The position numbers and the translations under genes are program-made. From Lactobacillaceae bacterium UBA5807 (GTDB taxonomy: Bacteria > Bacillota > Bacilli > Lactobacillales > Lactobacillaceae), in the NCBI GenBank assembly GCA_002418005.1, contig DIDF01000010.1, positions 1 to 7,737 of the forward strand: a DNA stretch of 7,737 nt. The letters are read 5' to 3'. This document shows positions 1 to 5,767 of this stretch, in pieces. Below the pieces are notes generated by a model, which saw only the letters and a program-made list of their open reading frames with translations, searched no databases and was not told where the DNA came from. Position 1 is the first letter of the stretch. Every line of letters begins with the position of its first letter.

Positions 1-541
1 AATTGTCGCTCGAGAGCGATTACGAATGGGACGATCGGTACGAACGTCGTTCGTAATTCTTGATGCGCAAAGCGTCAAAAATACGGCAACACCCCAAAAT
101 AAAGGGTATGATGGCGGCAAGAAAATCAGTGGGATTAAACGCCACCTTGCCGTTGATATTAATGGTCTCCCATTCGCGATCCACATTACCACAGCTAATG
201 TCTCCGAACGGGACGGTGCGATCGCTTTACTCGCGTTAAATGAAGAGCAGTCTGATCTTGTTCAGCGAGTGATGGCCGATGGTGGCTATACAGGCGACAA
301 CTTCGCCCAGTCGGTCCATGCAATCATTGGTGCAGATGTCATTATCGCCAAACAAAGTGATCTGAAGAACGGTCAAGTAACGCCACAGCGCTGGGTCGTG
401 GAACGTAGTTTCAGTTGGTTAACCAACTGGCGACGGCTTTGGTTCAATTGCGAACGCAAGTTAAATACCAGTAAAGTCATGGTTGCTATGGCCTTTATAG
501 GGATCCTGCTTGCTCGTCAATAGAGACCTCAAACAGCTTCT
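1..541 (+). mobile_element. Right-hand part of an IS5-family insertion sequence
   Basis: The transposase stop at 521-523 is followed by only about 18 bases before the sequence becomes the 235-bp repeat shared with 6172-6406. The right end of the element is therefore placed at about 539-541. Read inward from the end it begins AGAAGCTGTTTGAGG, a plausible terminal inverted repeat. The left end, the matching inverted repeat and the target duplication lie outside the window, so the exact boundary is uncertain by a few bases. The element appears to have inserted into, or cut off, the copy of the repeat that starts at about 540. Confidence 0.75.
2..523 (+). CDS. IS5-family transposase, C-terminal part (5' end outside window)
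   Basis: The frame is open to the left edge, so only the last 173 or so codons of a DDE transposase are visible; the ATG at 26 is internal, not the start. It would cut and join the ends of its own insertion sequence. The RNase-H-like catalytic triad can be read: Asp in LDAQSVK (codon at 62-64), Asp in MADGGYTG (278-280) and Glu in RWVVERSFSWL (401-403). The 40-residue spacing between the last two is normal for IS5-type enzymes. The block KGYDGGKKISGIKRHLAVD is typical of the IS427/IS1031-like subgroup, in which the enzyme is often made from two frames by frameshifting; this cannot be judged here. The C-terminus ILLARQ and stop at 521-523 look natural. No defect is visible in this part. Confidence 0.9.
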   Translation: MVARERLRMGRSVRTSFVILDAQSVKNTATPQNKGYDGGKKISGIKRHLAVDINGLPFAIHITTANVSERDGAIALLALNEEQSDLVQRVMADGGYTGDNFAQSVHAIIGADVIIAKQSDLKNGQVTPQRWVVERSFSWLTNWRRLWFNCERKLNTSKVMVAMAFIGILLARQ

Positions 542-542
542 G

Positions 543-706
543 AGAAGCTAAACCTAGGTTGGTTCCCTGAAATGGTCAGTTATTCCGTTTATTGTGCGCC
601 ACATACGATTTACCAATAAATTTATCAAAGTCAAGTCAACTCGTTGATCACGGTAAACGTCATAAAAGAAGACAACACTTTCGGTCGCACTATTGCCAAG
701 CGGTAG
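543..706 (+). pseudogene. Decayed 3' fragment of an unidentified reading frame
   Basis: Translation from 543 gives EKLNLGWFPEMVSYSV..., matching the frame encoded on the minus strand at 6240-6497. Here it is interrupted by an in-frame TAA near 617-619 (after APHTIYQ) and ends at the equivalent TAG (704-706). Its 5' part has been replaced by the IS5-family element. Differences between the two copies fall at all three codon positions, so I see no sign of selection on a protein. No function can be assigned. Confidence 0.5.
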
Positions 707-724
707 GAACCTCAATTGAGGTTC
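707..724. repeat. 18-bp perfect palindrome
   Basis: GAACCTCAATTGAGGTTC reads identically on both strands. A 14-base core of it is kept at the same place in the other arm of the large repeat (6224-6237). There is no spacer for a hairpin loop and no T-run on either side, so it is not a clear terminator. It may be a protein-binding site or an internal feature of the mobile repeat. Confidence 0.6.
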
Positions 725-769
725 GCAGGGAGTATGCCTCTTGCTAGCTGGTAACTTTATTATTGCAAT

Positions 770-1141
770 CTAGGTATTAAGCTCAATTATAATTCTAGAT
801 TTTTTGAGATAATCAATTTGATACTTATTAGTTAGTTGAGCCAAAAAAGGTCCCAGATTATCATTGTCCGGTTGCAATTCATCTAACAGGTTCAAATACT
901 GATGTAACTCTTCATCGGTTGCAATTTTTTTGAAATATCCCCAGATATGTTGATACGTTGTTGTTAGTGTTTTTTTTGTTGGTGAAACCGACTTAAGCGA
1001 ATCAATGATATTCTTTAGTTCTTGTGACTTTTGTGGGGTCCATTGATTATTCTTGGCCAGCAAACGAATGTAGTCATATTGTTTCTGTGATTTGGACATT
1101 ACCCAATATTTGTTGAACGCCCAAACTTTTTGCCATTTCAT
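770..1141 (-). CDS. DUF1722 (YbgA-domain) protein, 123 aa
   Basis: A small cytosolic protein made almost entirely of one DUF1722 domain. The domain pattern is clear: KYWVMSKSQKQY at residues 11-22 (compare the hallmark KxxxMxHSQxxY), YQHIWGYFKK at 63-72, and LGPFLAQLTNKYQIDYL at 96-112. Its biochemical role is not established. DUF1722 genes are commonly found beside or joined to photolyase-associated genes (ybgA-phr in E. coli), which suggests light or UV stress. An ATG at 1213 would add 24 residues, but the ATG at 1139-1141 has a well-placed GGAG seven bases upstream and begins where the domain begins, so I chose it. The gene lies 332 bp downstream of crtM on the same strand. Its TAG stop (770-772) is supplied by the end of the large repeat, so the last few residues may not be original. 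A missing phr partner within the window is notable. Confidence 0.82.
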   Translation of the reverse strand: MKWQKVWAFNKYWVMSKSQKQYDYIRLLAKNNQWTPQKSQELKNIIDSLKSVSPTKKTLTTTYQHIWGYFKKIATDEELHQYLNLLDELQPDNDNLGPFLAQLTNKYQIDYLKKSRIIIELNT

Positions 1142-1148
1142 ATTTTGT

Positions 1149-1152
1149 CTCC
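1149..1152 (-). promoter_or_regulatory. Ribosome binding site deciding the DUF1722 start
   Basis: On the minus strand GGAG lies seven bases before the ATG at 1141. No comparable site precedes the upstream in-frame ATG at 1213, so this site favours the 123-residue product. Confidence 0.6.
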
Positions 1153-1276
1153 ATTTCGTATCAGTACGCGTAACGCAACAAGTAGCTACTGAAAGCAATT
1201 TGCAGATGATCACTGGGTCGCTTCTTTGATGCTACCGTTTAATTGGCTTGTAATTAGCCAAAATAGGGGTTCGTAG

Positions 1277-1322
1277 GCATTAAAATCAAGTGTCAACTAC
1301 AATTGATGCCGACAAGTATCAG
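1277..1322 (+). repeat. Short degenerate copy of sequence at 6429-6473
   Basis: GCATTAAAATC at the left and GACAAGTATCAG at the right are shared in the same order and orientation with 6429-6473; about 36 of 46 positions match with one single-base gap. In the 6240-6497 frame this corresponds to the part reading HADTC...ILML. It is therefore a leftover of the 5' part of that frame, in the opposite orientation to the 3' fragment at 543-706. Confidence 0.5.
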
Positions 1323-1473
1323 CTGTAGAAATGTTTTTTCTGCGTCATACAGTCGCTTTCTCTGCACTTCATCGTAAATTAGACGGTACTCCTATGGTTA
1401 TTTCTTCTTGGATTTTTTAGCTATTATCATGTCAGTTCCCTAAAACAAGGACGTGAAATAAGATCAAAATTAT

Positions 1474-2334
1474 TCAGAAAGAATACTTGGAAATTTCTTT
1501 AAGCACTGTTTTCCGACGCTGTGGTGTTAAAAAAACACGTTTTTTTAATATTGGATAATTTTGTTCGCGAGCTACCGTCAACAATTCACGGTATAGAAAA
1601 GTCGCTGCTAATAGAGAGGGGCGAGCTAACAAATCGATTTGTGGCATCATTGATAGTCCGGACTCATATTTAGATATAGCAATTTCCGCTTCCTCATTCC
1701 AAAGCTTAATCAATTTTTTTGAGGGAACTGTGCTATTTAAATCGTTCAAATTGATCTGATCGCGCAGTAAAAGTTTCCTCGGAAGATAAACTCGTCCCTG
1801 TTGATAATCTTCGCCAACATCTCTTAAAATATTGGTGAGTTGCATTGCAATTCCAAGATCGATGGCTGGCGTGATAATTTTGTGGTGATTCTGTGAAAGC
1901 ATGGGTAGAATCATAAGACCTACTGAACCAGCAACGTAATAACAATATTTTTCCAAGTCTTTTTGATTTTCTGGTTGTTTGAAATTGATATCTTGTTCTT
2001 GACCCCGGATCATATCAAAAAAAGCATCCAAGTTCATGTCATACGTATCAAAAACCACAGATAATGCGCGCCAGATAGGCTTATCAGGAATATGTCCACT
2101 TGCAAAATCACTTAAATCATGACGCAATGATAGAAGTCCAACACTATCATGGTGAACATCTACAAGATCATCGGCTGTTCGGCAAAATGCATAAACCGCA
2201 TAAATACTCCATGCACGTTCTAGAGGTAGTTTAGAGAAAGCAACATAAAATGTTGTAGAAGAACGTTTGGTAATAGCTGCACAAAATTCAAAGTCTTCAC
2301 GGTGTTGTTCAAATTTACTAATTATTTTTGTCAT
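1474..2334 (-). CDS. crtM: Dehydrosqualene (4,4'-diapophytoene) synthase CrtM
   Basis: Condenses two molecules of farnesyl diphosphate through presqualene diphosphate to C30 dehydrosqualene, the first committed step of staphyloxanthin-type carotenoid synthesis. It belongs to the squalene/phytoene synthase fold and is likely membrane-associated. Both Mg2+-diphosphate-binding aspartate motifs are visible: DDLVD at residues 55-59 and NILRDVGED at 168-176; D172 and D176 have the numbers of the catalytic aspartates of Staphylococcus aureus CrtM. FYVAFSKLPLERAWSIYAVY (29-48) and YYVAGSVGLM (132-141) are further family blocks. At 286 aa the length matches the S. aureus enzyme (287 aa). The start at 2334 overlaps the crtN 3' end by 17 bp, and a GAGGAG lies ten bases upstream inside crtN, indicating translational coupling. 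Gene appears intact. Confidence 0.95.
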   Translation of the reverse strand: MTKIISKFEQHREDFEFCAAITKRSSTTFYVAFSKLPLERAWSIYAVYAFCRTADDLVDVHHDSVGLLSLRHDLSDFASGHIPDKPIWRALSVVFDTYDMNLDAFFDMIRGQEQDINFKQPENQKDLEKYCYYVAGSVGLMILPMLSQNHHKIITPAIDLGIAMQLTNILRDVGEDYQQGRVYLPRKLLLRDQINLNDLNSTVPSKKLIKLWNEEAEIAISKYESGLSMMPQIDLLARPSLLAATFLYRELLTVAREQNYPILKKRVFLTPQRRKTVLKEISKYSF

Positions 2335-3811
2335 CTCTAATTAACTCCTCAACGGCAAGTTTCGCACTCTGCATAACAATAGGAACACCTGCGCCAGGAT
2401 GAGTACTACTGCCACAGAAATAAAGGTTAGAAGCATAATCGAACTTGTTATGAGGGCGGTAATAATTACTTTGCTTCAAAGTCGGCCGTAGCCCAAAAGT
2501 AGCGCCATTATATGCCCCAAATTGTTCTTTAAAATCAATTGGTGTAAATTGTTTTTTAAGAACAATGTGTTGATCAATATCACTGAAAATGCTATTTTCC
2601 TTAATTTTATTGATAATTAATCGACGATAATCTTCGACTACTTTTTTTGACCAATGATTAAATTTGGACAATTCTGGAACAGGAATTAACACGTACAGAG
2701 ACTCGCAATTTTCGGGTGCTAAACTAGAATCCATTTTAGACGGTACGTAAATATAATATGAAGGATCTTCGGGTAAAGTGCCATTTTCAAATAAGTCAGC
2801 AACGTTTTTTTTGAAATCATGTGCAAAACAAATTGTGTGTAACGCCTCAGTAGGGTATTTTTTATTCAAACCAAAATAGAAGACTAAACATGAGCAAGAA
2901 TATGACATTTTTTCAATTCTTTGATTAGTATATTTGCCACGATCTTCTTGATTTGGAATTAGCGTGGTCATTGCTGTTGGAAAGTCTACATCGCACAGCA
3001 CATAGTCACTAAAGAATTTGCGTTCATTGCTACGAACTCCAACAGCGGATTTGTTTTTGATAATAATTTCTTGCACAGGACTTCCGAGCTTCAAAGTACC
3101 ACCCTGCTCTTTAAATAACTTAACAAGCCCCTTGACGACCGTATACATACCACCCTTGAGAAAATGTACACCGTAAAATAACTCGATCATTGGAATAATA
3201 TTGTATAGTGATGGCCCTTGATAAGGAGAAATGCCAATATATAAAGTTTGAAAAGCTAACGAATTGCGCAAATTTTCGTTGTCAATAAACTTAGAAATGT
3301 TTTTGTAAGCATTACCGAATGTGTGCAATTGAAAACCCGCAGACAGTGAAGGAATATTATAAAAATCGTGCCAACTGCGAAATGATCTTTCTAAAAAGTT
3401 AGGCTTGGCAATCTCATAACGATGATAAATATTAGCTAAAAAATTTAGCATACCACTAACATCGTCTGGTGCAATCCGAGAAACTTCTGAAATGAATGTA
3501 GGTAAATCTCGTGATAAATTTAAACTTGATTGATCACTGAACACCAAGTGCATTAATGGGTCAACTTCTTCGAATGGTAAATATTCCTGCGGGTCGACAT
3601 CGCAAAATCGGAAAACTTCTTCATAAATATCCTTCATCATAACGATTGTTGGACCAACATCAAACGTAAAACCTGCGCTAGTAATTTGATTCATTTTACC
3701 ACCTGGCTGTGCATTTTTTTCGTAAATTGTAACATCATAACCTAATTTTTGGAGACGCACAGCAGCAGCCAATCCTCCTATACCGGATCCTATAATTGTT
3801 ACTTTTTTCAT
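2318..3811 (-). CDS. crtN: Dehydrosqualene (4,4'-diapophytoene) desaturase CrtN
   Basis: FAD-dependent desaturase that introduces successive double bases into 4,4'-diapophytoene to give yellow 4,4'-diaponeurosporene. It belongs to the phytoene desaturase family and acts at the membrane. The N-terminal dinucleotide fold is plain: VTIIGSGIGGLAAA at residues 4-17 with the acidic E31 ending the second strand, followed by PGGKMNQITSAGFTFDVGPT. The C-terminal family signature GSSTHPGAGVPIVMQSAK lies at about 467-484. The length of 497 aa matches S. aureus CrtN (502 aa). An AAGGAA lies nine bases before the ATG (3821-3826). It is the first gene of a crtN-crtM pair, which lacks the crtO/P/Q genes needed for staphyloxanthin, so the product should stop at diaponeurosporene unless other genes lie elsewhere. 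Sampled stretches are clearly more AT-rich than hsdR or the IS1182 transposase. Confidence 0.95.
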   Translation of the reverse strand: MKKVTIIGSGIGGLAAAVRLQKLGYDVTIYEKNAQPGGKMNQITSAGFTFDVGPTIVMMKDIYEEVFRFCDVDPQEYLPFEEVDPLMHLVFSDQSSLNLSRDLPTFISEVSRIAPDDVSGMLNFLANIYHRYEIAKPNFLERSFRSWHDFYNIPSLSAGFQLHTFGNAYKNISKFIDNENLRNSLAFQTLYIGISPYQGPSLYNIIPMIELFYGVHFLKGGMYTVVKGLVKLFKEQGGTLKLGSPVQEIIIKNKSAVGVRSNERKFFSDYVLCDVDFPTAMTTLIPNQEDRGKYTNQRIEKMSYSCSCLVFYFGLNKKYPTEALHTICFAHDFKKNVADLFENGTLPEDPSYYIYVPSKMDSSLAPENCESLYVLIPVPELSKFNHWSKKVVEDYRRLIINKIKENSIFSDIDQHIVLKKQFTPIDFKEQFGAYNGATFGLRPTLKQSNYYRPHNKFDYASNLYFCGSSTHPGAGVPIVMQSAKLAVEELIRDDKNN

Positions 3812-3884
3812 TGATAATCTTTCCTTTCTAAATTAATATTTTCCTGGGTTATTCTAAATCCTTTCGGTCTTAAGATGTGTTTCA

Positions 3885-3914
3885 AATGTATCCCCTTTTT
3901 AAATTGGGGCACAA
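3885..3914 (-). promoter_or_regulatory. Possible crtNM promoter
   Basis: On the minus strand TTGTGC (3909-3914) and TACATT (3885-3890) are separated by 18 bases, about 75 bases upstream of crtN. The match is mediocre and other pairings exist in this AT-rich leader. No operator or sigma-B-type box is recognised. This is the best candidate in the 218 bp left between crtN and the insertion sequence. Confidence 0.3.
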
Positions 3915-4029
3915 TATTTGAACCAATGGACCAGTTTCTCATTTAGACTAGTTGGCCGTAAATATCTATTCTTAGTTTCACGCCAAAAGTAAATAGGTAC
4001 CTACGTGATTCGAATTAAGAATATCAGAA

Positions 4030-4048
4030 CTAATTAGTGGCTGGTGAA
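4030..4048 (+). repeat. Left terminal inverted repeat of the IS1182-type element
   Basis: CTAATTAGTGGCTGGTGAA is the exact reverse complement of 5481-5499. Identity ends immediately inside this stretch. The transposase stop codon (4049-4051) follows directly. Confidence 0.9.
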
Positions 4049-5359
4049 TTAGGCAACATTCCGGCTACCTGAAACGTGAATTTGATAGTGAATTAAGATG
4101 GATTCCTGCTTATATTTTACAAAAATCAAAATTGGTCCATTAAAAAGCCTTAGTAGCATCTTTAGATTGGCTAGATTGATCGCAATATCAATCGTCACTG
4201 CGATGCTGGCTACCGTTTTAGTCCGCACCAATGAAAGGCCCAAAGGGCCTTTCATGAAGGCAAAACCGCGTTCAATTTTCCCGCGCCGATTCTCGCGGGT
4301 ACGATAAAGTGTGTCAGCTAAGATTTCATCGGGATAATAACCATGCACGTCGAAATAATGATCGATGGTTGTTGCTAAATCTTGGCTTTCATTGAACGCC
4401 TTAAAATCAAATCGTTCGATATCGATCATGCCATCGGCAATTGAAGCATCAATCTTGGGACCAAATTCGGTTCGTTGTTTGGCTTTACCACGGTTAATCG
4501 GGCGAATCCACGGTTGTGCCAAGCTAACAATCCGTCCTGGGACCCGATGGGTCCGATTTTCATACATGAACATTTGCTGGTCAAAAAGTTCACGAATCAC
4601 AGCCAATCGTTTGGTTTGGCTTTCGTTAAGAGAGGCACCGTGGGCCAACAGCACATCGATATAACGTAGATCACGTCGGACATACTGGAGCTGTACTTTG
4701 ATCTGCTTGCGTGTTTCCTTAGCCCAACGCCGCGGTTTTCTAGCAAAAGCGGTCCACTTAGCTTTTGCTTCACGTTTGTAGGTTCGTGGAGGCTTGATTT
4801 GCAACTGATGAGCCATGTCTAATAACATTTCTTCTAGATTGAGCCGAGCTTGATTTAGCAGCGAAGTATCTTGTGGAAAACGAATTTCAATTGGCACCGC
4901 AGTAGCGTCTGTGATCAAGACACGGAGCTCATCATCTGGCAATAAGCTTTGGATTTGTTCGCGCAAGGTATCACTGATGATATTTCGCACTAGTTCCGTT
5001 ATTTGACCCATGCGTCGTCTAAAATAAACCAAGGTTGAGTGGTTGAACGGCAGGTCGGTTGTGTAGGTGTCTAGCCCGATAAAGTACTGGTAAGCCGGGG
5101 TATCACGAATAGCGGTAACGACCGAACGGTCGGTTAGATGTTCTGCTTGCTTGATCAAACTGGCACCGTAAAGCAGACGAAAGGGTTTAGCAGCGCGCCC
5201 ACCCATCTCAGTAAAAAGAAATTGATAGGCTTCATCGAGCTGTTGCCACGGGAGCATGTCGGCTAATTGAACCCACTCATTGTCGGAAGAAAGTGGCACA
5301 CCAAGGCCGTTGTTAAAGGATTGAAATGACAATTGGGTAGCACGATGTCGATAAGCCAT
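4049..5359 (-). CDS. IS5/IS1182-type transposase with internal deletion, 436 aa
   Basis: DDE transposase with an N-terminal DUF772-type domain (about residues 35-115, including LPWQQLDEAY and FNHSTLVYFRRRMG). Next comes the first catalytic Asp in ITDATAVP (D151), a long basic insertion with KPPRTYKREAKAKW (189-202), MYENRTHRVPGRIVS (265-279), and the second Asp in ILADTLYRTRENR (D349). The third residue, Glu of KIERGFAFMK, is E363, only 13 residues after D349. Relatives carry several dozen residues there (the IRLSGPxLGRP region). An in-frame deletion of roughly 45-60 codons near residues 357-360 (about 4280-4290) is therefore inferred, and the enzyme is probably inactive. The ATG at 5359 is preceded at seven bases by GGAGGA; an upstream ATG at 5392 would add eleven residues but lies in the terminator hairpin. 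The gene is visibly more G+C-rich than crtNM, as expected for a recent arrival. Confidence 0.88.
   Translation of the reverse strand: MAYRHRATQLSFQSFNNGLGVPLSSDNEWVQLADMLPWQQLDEAYQFLFTEMGGRAAKPFRLLYGASLIKQAEHLTDRSVVTAIRDTPAYQYFIGLDTYTTDLPFNHSTLVYFRRRMGQITELVRNIISDTLREQIQSLLPDDELRVLITDATAVPIEIRFPQDTSLLNQARLNLEEMLLDMAHQLQIKPPRTYKREAKAKWTAFARKPRRWAKETRKQIKVQLQYVRRDLRYIDVLLAHGASLNESQTKRLAVIRELFDQQMFMYENRTHRVPGRIVSLAQPWIRPINRGKAKQRTEFGPKIDASIADGMIDIERFDFKAFNESQDLATTIDHYFDVHGYYPDEILADTLYRTRENRRGKIERGFAFMKGPLGLSLVRTKTVASIAVTIDIAINLANLKMLLRLFNGPILIFVKYKQESILIHYQIHVSGSRNVA
4231..4255. repeat. Perfect 11-bp hairpin inside the transposase gene
   Basis: ATGAAAGGCCC and GGGCCTTTCAT flank a three-base AAA spacer. 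The stem encodes the FMKGPLGLS stretch just after the catalytic Glu. No T-run follows on either strand, so it is not a typical terminator, but it could slow transcription or translation. Confidence 0.7.
4280..4299. repeat. 6-bp inverted repeat at the inferred transposase deletion junction
   Basis: CCCGCG (4280-4285) and CGCGGG (4294-4299) surround the point where the residues between the second Asp and the Glu appear to be missing. Such a small inverted repeat may have favoured the deletion, or may be chance. Confidence 0.4.
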
Positions 5360-5366
5360 GATGGTT

Positions 5367-5372
5367 TCCTCC
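5367..5372 (-). promoter_or_regulatory. Ribosome binding site deciding the transposase start
   Basis: GGAGGA on the minus strand lies seven bases before the ATG at 5359 and just after the terminator T-run. It supports the 436-residue product over the longer reading. Confidence 0.7.
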
Positions 5373-5374
5373 AG

Positions 5375-5426
5375 GAAAAATAAAAAGTGCAAAGAAAACA
5401 GGCGTTAGCCCATGTTTACTTTGCAC
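5375..5426 (-). terminator. Rho-independent terminator in the transposase leader
   Basis: On the minus strand GTGCAAAG (5426-5419) pairs with CTTTGCAC (5394-5387). The stem continues inward with AAACA/TGTTT and GGC/GCC around a TAAC loop, with one T-T mismatch and a small bulge. It is followed at once by TTTTTATTTTTC (5386-5375). This is a strong intrinsic terminator shape lying between the promoter and the ribosome binding site of the transposase. It would stop transcription entering from the right before it reached the transposase. A transcript starting at the element's own promoter would begin within the 5' arm. Confidence 0.75.
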
Positions 5427-5428
5427 TA

Positions 5429-5458
5429 ATTATAATCTTTACTATTCTTTGATGCCAA
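5429..5458 (-). promoter_or_regulatory. Promoter of the IS1182-type transposase
   Basis: On the minus strand TTGGCA (5453-5458) and TATAAT (5429-5434) are separated by 18 bases. This is a good vegetative-type promoter inside the insertion sequence. The predicted start, about 5422, falls in the first arm of the terminator hairpin. Confidence 0.65.
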
Positions 5459-5480
5459 TAAAGCTTGCAGTTATGCTGCT

Positions 5481-5499
5481 TTCACCAGCCACTAATTAG
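5481..5499 (-). repeat. Right terminal inverted repeat of the IS1182-type element
   Basis: TTCACCAGCCACTAATTAG pairs exactly with 4030-4048. The outermost CTAATTAG may be a target-site duplication rather than part of the element. Confidence 0.9.
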
Positions 5500-5767
5500 G
5501 ATCACCAACTCAATTTAGCTGAAAGTGACCGAATTATAGCGTAAATCGGCGGGTAGTGGCCGTCTTTACTGAAATGGTGTAATAAGTATATGTTCATAGT
5601 TGTTGGTAGGTCTTAAACAACTCGCATAAAATGTGCTATAACACCAGCTGTTAGGAAATTTAAATATACTAAAATTTGAATTGAATGGTATTTATTAGCT
5701 TAATTCGACACAGACTATTAGTTAAATATAAAAGGATAATTCGAAAGCAAGGGTTCTTTCCGGTGAA
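5500..5767. other. Intergenic region between the IS and the glycosylase gene
   Basis: 268 bases with no supportable gene. A G+C-richer block at about 5530-5580 contains CCGATTTACGCTATAATTC on the minus strand, which includes a TATAAT but has no good -35 partner. It stands out from the AT-rich sequence to its right and may be the end of another degraded element. I see no clear terminator after the glycosylase gene. The remainder (5580-5767) is featureless AT-rich DNA. Confidence 0.45.

Larger units (their letters stand above)
540..774 (+). repeat. Left arm of a ~235-bp imperfect inverted repeat
   Basis: Read on the plus strand, this segment matches the reverse complement of 6172-6406 over its whole length without gaps. 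I counted about 25 mismatches in 235 positions, roughly 89% identity by hand. The first 39 bases are identical. The arm contains a decayed reading frame (543-706) equivalent to the 3' part of the frame at 6240-6497, then an 18-base perfect palindrome. It ends in a 25-base block (750-774) that recurs at 6172-6196 and 6582-6606. The stop codon of the DUF1722 gene falls inside that last block. Confidence 0.9.
1142..1473. other. 332-bp intergenic region between crtM and the DUF1722 gene
   Basis: No convincing gene is present. It holds a short inverted repeat, TTGGCT and AGCCAA separated by seven bases (1243-1261), with no T-run. It also holds a 46-base fragment (1277-1322) resembling 6429-6473. 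A 29-codon open stretch from 1331 on the plus strand has no ribosome binding site and no recognisable motif. I see no strong terminator after crtM and no confident promoter for the DUF1722 gene, so whether the latter is cotranscribed with crtNM is open. Confidence 0.6.
4030..5499 (-). mobile_element. IS1182-type insertion sequence upstream of crtN
   Basis: Perfect 19-base inverted repeats, CTAATTAGTGGCTGGTGAA, lie at 4030-4048 and, inverted, at 5481-5499. They enclose one transposase gene whose stop codon abuts the left repeat. The outer eight bases, CTAATTAG, are themselves palindromic. They could be a duplicated target (IS1182 relatives favour palindromic targets), in which case the element proper is 4038-5491 with 11-base inverted repeats. 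The element contains its own promoter and a leader terminator on the minus strand. It is probably not self-mobile because the transposase has lost an internal segment. Confidence 0.9.

Noticed and set aside
535..549. AGCTTCT/AGAAGCT palindrome as a functional site
   Set aside because: It straddles the junction of the IS5-family end and the 235-bp repeat, so it is most simply a chance product of that junction.
707..724. Palindrome as a transcription terminator
   Set aside because: It has no loop spacer and no T-run on either strand.
1142..1213. Longer DUF1722 start at 1213
   Set aside because: The extra residues are not domain-like and lack a good ribosome binding site, while the ATG at 1141 has one.
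1733..1945. 70-codon minus-strand frame within crtM
   Set aside because: It is an out-of-frame shadow of crtM, whose own frame carries the conserved motifs.
3850..3890. TTGAAA and TAGAAT as the crtN promoter
   Set aside because: The spacing is about 23 bases, too long for a standard promoter.
4098..4669. Plus-strand open frames inside the transposase region
   Set aside because: They are antisense to a clear transposase, have no ribosome binding sites and show no known motifs.
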